Shown here: positions 58,699 through 64,000 of the stretch, piece after piece
Layout of the letters: each line of letters starts with the position of its first letter
How positions within the stretch are numbered: the stretch's first letter is position 1
DNA from: Pseudomonadota bacterium
GTDB lineage: Bacteria; Pseudomonadota; Alphaproteobacteria; Rhodobacterales; Rhodobacteraceae
Reading direction: 5' to 3'
Length of the DNA: 64,000 nucleotides
Assembly (NCBI GenBank): GCA_020161655.1
Contig: JAIUPC010000007.1
Location: 1-64,000, forward strand
The notes under the pieces: generated by a model
The model's input: the letters and a program-made list of their open reading frames with translations, nothing else
Database searches by the model: none
Told to the model about the DNA's origin: nothing
Made by a program: the position numbers and the translations under genes

Positions 58699-59739
58699 CT
58701 AATACGGCATCGGATGCGCCTTGTGCGCCACAGCGATGGCCTTCAGCACATCCTGCCCCAGCACCACATCCGCGCCTTTCAGCGCGTTCTCCAGATGCCA
58801 GTCGCGCGTCGCCCCGATGATCGGCACCACCGGGAAGGGCCGGGTCAGCGTCCAGGCAATCGCCATCTCCTGAAGGTCCAGCCCCGCCTCCTGCGCGATC
58901 TTCATATAGGCATCGACCGCCACCGCCGACCGCGCCGTCATCCGGCCGTTGAGGTCGGGCTGGTTCACCCGGCGCGAGCTTTCCGGCGTCACGTCGCCCA
59001 CATATTTCCCGGTCAGCATCCCGGCGCCAGCGGGCGAGAAGGCCAGCAGCGTCACACCCTCGTTATGGCCAAGCTCGGCAAGGTCGGTGTCATAGAGCCG
59101 GCAGAGGAGCGAATACTCGTTCTGCAAGGTGATCGGCCGCGGGCCCAAGCCCTCATTCGCCAGCCTGATCCACTGCGCCATGCCCCAGGCGCTTTCGTTG
59201 GAAAGGCCCCAGTGGCCGATCCTGCCCTCAGCCTTCAGCGAGGCGAGCGTCTCAAGGCACTCCGCCATGTTGGCCAGGATCGCCGCGCGGTCCTGCCGCG
59301 ACGGATCGAAGCCCCAGTTCTGGCGGAACATGTAGCTGCCGCGATTGGGCCAGTGGAACTGGTAAAGCTCGACATGATCGGTCCCGAGCCGCCTCAGCGA
59401 GCCTTCGAGCGCCCGGCGGATCGAGGCGCCGGTGATCGGCTCGCCGCCCCGCGCCTGACCGCCCTGCCCGCCGGCCTTGGTAGCTACCACCCAATCGCCG
59501 CGCCGCCCGCCCTTGCGGAACCAGTTGCCGATGATCTCTTCGGTGCGGCCCACCGTCTCGACCCTGACCGGGTTGACCGGATACATCTCGGCCGTGTCCA
59601 TGAAATTGACGCCACGCGCCGCCGCCATGTCGATCTGCCGGTGCGCCTCGGCCTCGGGCGTCTGGTTGCCGAAGGTCATCGTGCCAAGGCAAAGGACCGA
59701 AACCTCCGGCCCGTCGGCCCCTATCTTCACCTGCCGCAT
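58699..59739 (-). CDS. Aldo/keto reductase
   Basis: The 346-aa protein begins MRQVKIGADGPEVSVLCLGTM at 59739. DTAEMYP carries the catalytic Asp and Tyr, FHWP the His, and GLSNESAWGMAQW the cofactor region; the C terminus has VPIIGATRDWHLENAL. Length and sequence fit the YajO/Tas-like NADPH-dependent group. A longer open frame to 60006 does not match the family. Substrate unknown. Confidence 0.9.
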   Translation of the reverse strand: MRQVKIGADGPEVSVLCLGTMTFGNQTPEAEAHRQIDMAAARGVNFMDTAEMYPVNPVRVETVGRTEEIIGNWFRKGGRRGDWVVATKAGGQGGQARGGEPITGASIRRALEGSLRRLGTDHVELYQFHWPNRGSYMFRQNWGFDPSRQDRAAILANMAECLETLASLKAEGRIGHWGLSNESAWGMAQWIRLANEGLGPRPITLQNEYSLLCRLYDTDLAELGHNEGVTLLAFSPAGAGMLTGKYVGDVTPESSRRVNQPDLNGRMTARSAVAVDAYMKIAQEAGLDLQEMAIAWTLTRPFPVVPIIGATRDWHLENALKGADVVLGQDVLKAIAVAHKAHPMPY

Positions 59740-59929
59740 CGCCGCTGCCCCTTCGTTGCCCGGCGGGCAGCCTAGCCGCTGGCGCGGCAGCGGCAAGCCA
59801 TCGCTCGTGCCCGCATGGAAAAGTTGCGCCTCGAAGGGCTGAAATCGACGGGTCACAAACTTCTGAGCATGGGCAGGACGCTGCGCGGGTGTAGGATCGG
59901 TTCGTGACTGCCCCTTTGGGAATGCCGCC

Positions 59930-60550
59930 ATGAACCGCGGGCCTTCGCGCCGTATCGTCCTTGCTTCTGTCCTTCTCGCCCCCGGCATTCGCCTGATCGG
60001 CGGCATTGCTGGCCTTTCCCTCGCCGGCCCCGCCCATGCCGCACCGGCGCGCTACACGCTCGACGCCGCCCGGTCGCTGGTCCGGTTCGAGACCAGCTTC
60101 GGACCCGACATCATCACCGGCGACATGCCGGTCAAGGCGGCGGATCTGACGCTCGATTTCGCCAATGTCGCCAACTGCCGCGTGCTGGTGCGGCTCGACG
60201 TGGCCCACGCAAGGGCGAGCTTTCCCTTCGCCGCGCAGGCGATGAAGGGGCCGAAGGTGCTCGATTCCACCGGCTACCCGGAGATCCTCTTCAAAAGCAC
60301 CATGGTCCGCCGCAACGGCGACGGCGCCCGCGTCTCGGGCGACATGACGATCAAGGGCGTGACCCGGCCGGTCACGCTCGACGCGGCCTTCTACCGCCAG
60401 AAAGGCACCGCCGCCGGAGACCTCAACCATCTTTCCATCCGCCTGACCGGACTTGTCCGTCGCAGCGACTACGGCGCCATCGGCTGGTCCGACATGGTAT
60501 CGGACGAAGTGCGGCTCGATATCCTCGCCCGCATCGACCGGGCGGAGTAG
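59930..60550 (+). CDS. YceI-family periplasmic lipid-binding protein
   Basis: The 206-aa precursor has a long signal (RRIVLASVLLAPGIRLIGGI to AHA) and the lipocalin-like YceI domain: YTLDAARSLVRFETSFG, VSGDMTIKGVTRPVTLDAAF. YceI proteins bind isoprenoids such as octaprenyl chains. The cytochrome b561 gene begins one base after the stop, the usual pairing for this family. Confidence 0.92.
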   Translation: MNRGPSRRIVLASVLLAPGIRLIGGIAGLSLAGPAHAAPARYTLDAARSLVRFETSFGPDIITGDMPVKAADLTLDFANVANCRVLVRLDVAHARASFPFAAQAMKGPKVLDSTGYPEILFKSTMVRRNGDGARVSGDMTIKGVTRPVTLDAAFYRQKGTAAGDLNHLSIRLTGLVRRSDYGAIGWSDMVSDEVRLDILARIDRAE

Positions 60551-60551
60551 C

Positions 60552-61088
60552 ATGGCCGCGCCCGCGCCGACCTTCAGCCTGCTGACACGGGTGCTGCACT
60601 GGCTGATGGCGGCGGGCATCCTTGGCACCTTCGCGCTTGGCGCCTATGTCGCGCGGATGGAGGTCGGGCTGTCGAACCTGTGGCTGTTCGGCCTGCACAA
60701 GACAATCGGCATCTCGCTTCTCGCGCTCGCGATGATCCGCCTGCTGTGGCACCGCCTCCGCCCGCCCCCCGGCCCCCTTCCCGGCCCGCCGGAATGGCAG
60801 ATGGCGCTCGCCCGGCTGACCCATAAGGCGCTCTATCTCCTGATGTTCGCGGTGCCGCTCTCGGGCTGGGCCTATGCCTCGGCGACCGGGCTTGATGTCC
60901 TGATCTTCAACCGCTTCGTCCTGCCGCCCATCGCCCCCGTCTCCGAACTCTGGGAGGCGCGGCTGCTTCTCCTCCATAGAACCCTGACCTGGACATTGCT
61001 CGCCCTCGTGGCGCTGCATGTCGCGGGCGCCCTGAAACGCGGCCTCATTTCGCGGGACGGCACCCTGGCCCGGATGATCCGGGGGTGA
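60552..61088 (+). CDS. Cytochrome b561
   Basis: The 178-aa protein has four membrane segments with histidines placed for two haem b groups: VLHWLMAAG, GLHKTIGIS, LLHRTLTW and LHVAGAL. Start at 60552, directly after the YceI stop. These proteins transfer electrons between quinones and periplasmic partners; in this pairing the YceI protein may carry the quinone-like lipid. Confidence 0.92.
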   Translation: MAAPAPTFSLLTRVLHWLMAAGILGTFALGAYVARMEVGLSNLWLFGLHKTIGISLLALAMIRLLWHRLRPPPGPLPGPPEWQMALARLTHKALYLLMFAVPLSGWAYASATGLDVLIFNRFVLPPIAPVSELWEARLLLLHRTLTWTLLALVALHVAGALKRGLISRDGTLARMIRG

Positions 61089-61156
61089 CACTGCCTCTGG
61101 CCCTCGCCGCCTCAAGCCGCTAAATCACCGCCGGTAATGGACGGAAAGGCGCGCGC

Positions 61157-62875
61157 ATGGCCCGGATTCTGATCACCTCGGCGATTCCCTATATCAACGG
61201 GATCAAGCATCTGGGGAACCTCATCGGCTCCCAACTGCCCGCCGACCTTTACGCCCGCTACTGCCGGTCGCGCGGCCATGAGGTCATGTTCATCTGCGCC
61301 ACCGACGAACACGGCACCCCGGCCGAGCTTGCCGCCGCCAAGGCCGGGATGCCGGTCGAGGATTACTGCGCCGAGATGCATGCCGTGCAATCCGACCTCG
61401 CCGCCGGGTTCCGCCTGTCCTTCGACCATTTCGGCCGCTCCTCCTCGGGCCGGAACCACCGCCTGACCCAGCATTTCGCCCGTGTCCTCGGCGAAAACGG
61501 CTTTGTCGAGGAGGTTGGCGAAAGCCAGTTCTTCTCGGTCGCCGACAACCGCTTCCTGCCCGACCGCTATATCGAAGGAACCTGCCCGAACTGCGGCTAT
61601 GAGCGGGCGCGCGGCGACCAGTGCGAAAACTGCACCAAGCAGCTTGACCCGACCGACCTCATCAACCCGCGCTCGGCCATCTCCGGCTCGACCGAGCTGG
61701 AACTGCGGGAAACCCGGCACCTCTACCTCAAGCAGAAGTCGCTGAAAGGCGAGATTTCCGGCTGGATCGACAGCAAGACCGACTGGCCGCTGCTGACCAC
61801 CTCCATCGCGCGGAAATGGCTGAACGACGGCGAAGGCCTGCAGGATCGCGGCATCACCCGCGACCTTTCCTGGGGCGTGCCGGTGCAGTTCGAGGCCGCG
61901 CCCTGGAAGGGCATGGAGGGCAAGGTCTTCTACGTCTGGTTTGATGCGCCGATCGAATACATCGCCGCGACCGCCGAATGGGCCGACGCGACCGGACAGC
62001 AGGATTCTGCATGGGAACGCTGGTGGCGGACCGACAAGGGCGCCGCAGATGTGCGTTATGTGCAATTCATGGGCAAGGACAACGTGCCTTTCCACACCCT
62101 CTCCTTCCCCGCCACGATCATGGGCAGCCGCGAGCCGTGGAAGCTGGTCGACTACATCAAGTCCTTCAACTACCTCAACTATGACGGCGGCCAGTTCTCT
62201 ACCAGCCAGGGCCGCGGCGTCTTCATGGATCAGGCGCTCTCGATCCTGCCGGCCGATTACTGGCGCTGGTGGCTCCTCTCCCACGCCCCCGAAAGCTCGG
62301 ACAGCGAATTCACCTGGGAAAACTTCCAGACCTCGGTCAACAAGGATCTCGCCGATGTCCTCGGCAACTTCGTCAGCCGCATCACCAAGTTCTGCCGCGC
62401 GAAGTATGGCGAGGAAGTGCCGCCGGGCGGCCAGACCGGCGACCGCGCGGCGGCGCTGATCGAGGAACTGGAAACCCGTGTCCGGGCCTATGAGGGCCAT
62501 ATGGAGGCGATGGAGATCCGCAAGGCCGCGACCGAACTGCGCGCCATCTGGGTTGCCGGCAACGAATACCTGCAATCCGCGGCACCCTGGACCGTCTTCA
62601 AGGAAGACCCCGAGCGTGCCGCCGCCATGGTCCGCCTCGGCCTGAATCTGATCCGGCTCTACGCGATCCTTTCGGAACCCTTCATCCCCGATGCCTCGGC
62701 CAAGATGCTGCACGCGATGCACTGCACCGACAAGACCTGGCCCGGCAGCATCGCCGAGGCGTTGGGCGTGCTTCAGCCCGGACACGCCTTCACCACGCCC
62801 GAGGTCCTCTTCGCCAAGATCGCCGACGAGGAACGCGAAGACTGGGCGAAAAGGTTCAGCGGCATCCGCACATAG
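61157..62875 (+). CDS. metG: Methionyl-tRNA synthetase
   Basis: The 572-aa class I enzyme charges tRNA-Met. The HIGH-type motif is HLGN in [10 protein letters not shown], zinc-binding cysteines are [17 protein letters not shown], and the anticodon-binding domain begins near [21 protein letters not shown]. The KMSKS loop is replaced by FSTSQGRG. No C-terminal tRNA-binding extension. The stop codon TAG overlaps a palindromic repeat. Confidence 0.96.
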   Translation: MARILITSAIPYINGIKHLGNLIGSQLPADLYARYCRSRGHEVMFICATDEHGTPAELAAAKAGMPVEDYCAEMHAVQSDLAAGFRLSFDHFGRSSSGRNHRLTQHFARVLGENGFVEEVGESQFFSVADNRFLPDRYIEGTCPNCGYERARGDQCENCTKQLDPTDLINPRSAISGSTELELRETRHLYLKQKSLKGEISGWIDSKTDWPLLTTSIARKWLNDGEGLQDRGITRDLSWGVPVQFEAAPWKGMEGKVFYVWFDAPIEYIAATAEWADATGQQDSAWERWWRTDKGAADVRYVQFMGKDNVPFHTLSFPATIMGSREPWKLVDYIKSFNYLNYDGGQFSTSQGRGVFMDQALSILPADYWRWWLLSHAPESSDSEFTWENFQTSVNKDLADVLGNFVSRITKFCRAKYGEEVPPGGQTGDRAAALIEELETRVRAYEGHMEAMEIRKAATELRAIWVAGNEYLQSAAPWTVFKEDPERAAAMVRLGLNLIRLYAILSEPFIPDASAKMLHAMHCTDKTWPGSIAEALGVLQPGHAFTTPEVLFAKIADEEREDWAKRFSGIRT

Positions 62876-62897
62876 GATGGGCAATCGTGCCCATCCT
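62874..62897 (+). repeat. Palindrome overlapping the metG stop codon
   Basis: AGGATGGGCA and its exact complement surround the loop ATCG. The stop codon of metG (TAG at 62873-62875) supplies its first bases. The arms equal those of the palindrome at 58540-58567. It may terminate metG transcription, although no T run follows. Confidence 0.78.
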
Positions 62898-63086
62898 GCC
62901 GATGGGACCCTGTGCCGCACGATTGACGCAAAGCAGAATCTCGACAGCGGCCCCTTCGACCGTATATGAAGCGCGGAAATGAAGTGCGGCATCGCTGCCG
63001 GTCGATTCCTGCGGGTTCACGGACCGAATGGCGACATGAAGGCGACCCTGCCCGCAGACAAGAAGACCGGAAGGGGATACCTCAAG

Positions 63087-64000
63087 ATGACCGCCGCCGC
63101 GCCGACCGCGCCCACCGACTGGGTGCGCGTTCTTGCCGCCTACCGTGAACCCGACACGACGCGCAGCCTTCTTGAGCTTGGGGTCACGCTCCTGCCCTTC
63201 CTCGCGATCTTCGCGCTGGCCTGGTGGGTTCTTTCCTACAGCGCGCTCGCGGCCTTTGGCCTCGCGGTGGTGAATGCCGGCTTTCTTGTCCGGCTCTTCG
63301 TCATCCAGCACGATTGCGGCCACGGCAGCTACCTTCGCAACCGAACCTGGTCCGACTGGCTCGGCCGGGCGATCGGAGTCCTCACCCTCACGCCCTATGA
63401 TGTCTGGCGGCGGACCCATGCGATCCACCATGCCGGCGCCGGCAATCTCGACAATCGCGGCGTCGGCGACATCGTCACCCTGACGGTCGCCGAATACCGT
63501 GCGCTGTCGCCGATGCGGCGGCTCCAGTACCGGCTTTACCGCCATCCGGTGACGCTGTTCCTGATCGGCCCGGTCTTCATCTTCGTCCTGCAGAACCGCA
63601 TCCCCGTCGGCCTGATGCGCGCCGGGGCGCAGTACTGGACCAGCGCCATGACCACGAACCTGGCGCTCGCCGCGATCTTCGGAACGCTCTACTGGTTCGG
63701 CGGCTGGCAGGTTCTCGCCCTCATCGTGGCGCCGACCGTGCTGGTAGCGAGCGCTGCGGGGATGTGGCTCTTCTTCGTCCAGCACCAGTTCGAGGAAACG
63801 CACTGGGAACGGGGCGACAACTGGCAGGTGCATGACGCGGCGCTGAACGGCAGTTCCAACTACGTGCTGCCGCCGGTGCTGCGCTGGTTCTCCGGCAACA
63901 TCGGCATCCACCACGTCCACCACCTTTACGCCCGCATCCCCTTCTACCGCCTGCCCGAGGTACTGCGCGACCACGCCGCCCTCGCCAATGCCCAGCGCCT
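63087..64000 (+). CDS. Fatty acid desaturase (partial, runs off the window)
   Basis: An open frame of 304 codons without a stop at the window's end. Histidine boxes HDCGHGS, HAIHHAG and HVHHL are complete, and the membrane helix pattern fits the acyl-lipid omega-type desaturases. It begins MTAAAPTAPTDWVRVLAAYR at 63087; an in-frame ATG at 63036 is a possible longer start. It is not closely related to the desaturase at 53128. Only the C-terminal end is missing. Confidence 0.9.
   Translation, partial: MTAAAPTAPTDWVRVLAAYREPDTTRSLLELGVTLLPFLAIFALAWWVLSYSALAAFGLAVVNAGFLVRLFVIQHDCGHGSYLRNRTWSDWLGRAIGVLTLTPYDVWRRTHAIHHAGAGNLDNRGVGDIVTLTVAEYRALSPMRRLQYRLYRHPVTLFLIGPVFIFVLQNRIPVGLMRAGAQYWTSAMTTNLALAAIFGTLYWFGGWQVLALIVAPTVLVASAAGMWLFFVQHQFEETHWERGDNWQVHDAALNGSSNYVLPPVLRWFSGNIGIHHVHHLYARIPFYRLPEVLRDHAALANAQR

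Noticed and set aside
61112..62992. A 626-codon minus-strand frame over metG
   Set aside because: Antisense to metG, no recognisable domain, and composition typical of a shadow.
1..64000. CRISPR arrays, rRNA genes, prophage
   Set aside because: No regularly spaced direct repeats, no rRNA-like stretch and no phage structural genes were seen.

Overview
The window is high-GC, densely coding DNA from an alphaproteobacterium, most likely of the Rhodobacteraceae/Paracoccaceae. The evidence is the hom-glpX-recJ-tRNA-Glu block, the pqqABCDE operon, the style of the sugar ABC cassettes, an ECF/anti-sigma/metal-sensor/EF-hand block, and short GC-rich intergenic repeats. No phage, CRISPR array or complete insertion sequence is visible. 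Only an IS3-type transposase scrap sits at the extreme left end, in a visibly AT-richer strip (about 1-845).

Region 1 (846-17634) is a sugar-acid catabolic island. Sixteen minus-strand genes run without real gaps from 15280 down to 846: a MaoC hydratase, a solute-binding-like protein without a signal peptide, a CaiB/BaiF CoA-transferase, a complete MalEFGK-type sugar ABC importer, two enolase-superfamily enzymes, a RhaM-type mutarotase, an RraA-like aldolase, a split UxaA-type dehydratase, an SDR dehydrogenase, a fumarylacetoacetase-fold hydrolase and an amidohydrolase/lactonase. The lactonase, dehydratase, SDR and diketo-hydrolase set resembles the non-phosphorylative route known for L-fucose/L-rhamnose (sugar to lactone to acid to 2-keto-3-deoxy acid to 2,4-diketo acid to pyruvate plus a hydroxy acid). 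A divergent MaoC plus Gfo/Idh/MocA pair and an IclR regulator complete the island.

Region 2 (17907-29757) is mostly housekeeping: pqqABCDE, three Tad-like genes (VWA-TadG and two TadE-like), a TetR gene with its own palindromic operator, a small lipoprotein, hom, glpX, recJ and tRNA-Glu(TTC).

Region 3 (about 29758-41671) is a second carbohydrate cluster next to the tRNA. It has an RbsABC-type importer (binding protein, ATPase, two permeases), three Gfo/Idh/MocA oxidoreductases, a sugar isomerase/epimerase, an SDR and an RpiR regulator. A frame-broken SDR remnant and an RbsD/FucU mutarotase lie at its edge.

Region 4 (41675-48575) looks like one regulon: an M20 deacylase, a trimethylamine-dehydrogenase-family flavoenzyme, a LysR regulator, a DUF1028 protein, RidA and a flavin monooxygenase. 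Three copies of the same palindrome, TTAG-N7-CTAA (a T-N11-A LysR box), stand before three of these genes; two lie at nearly identical distances (85 and 86 bp) from their start codons. I regard this as the most useful new observation, pointing to an undescribed pathway for an N-substituted, probably N-methylated, compound.

Region 5 (48583-64000) holds the ECF sigma/anti-sigma/heavy-metal-sensor/EF-hand group, DUF983, Nudix, EamA, two fatty-acid desaturases (the second cut by the window end), a DUF2061 protein, an XRE regulator, a PACE-family transporter, a GlxA/AraC regulator, an aldo/keto reductase, YceI, cytochrome b561 and metG. Several intergenic repeat families occur here. One is a palindrome whose first three bases are the stop codon of the gene before it, at two separate loci.
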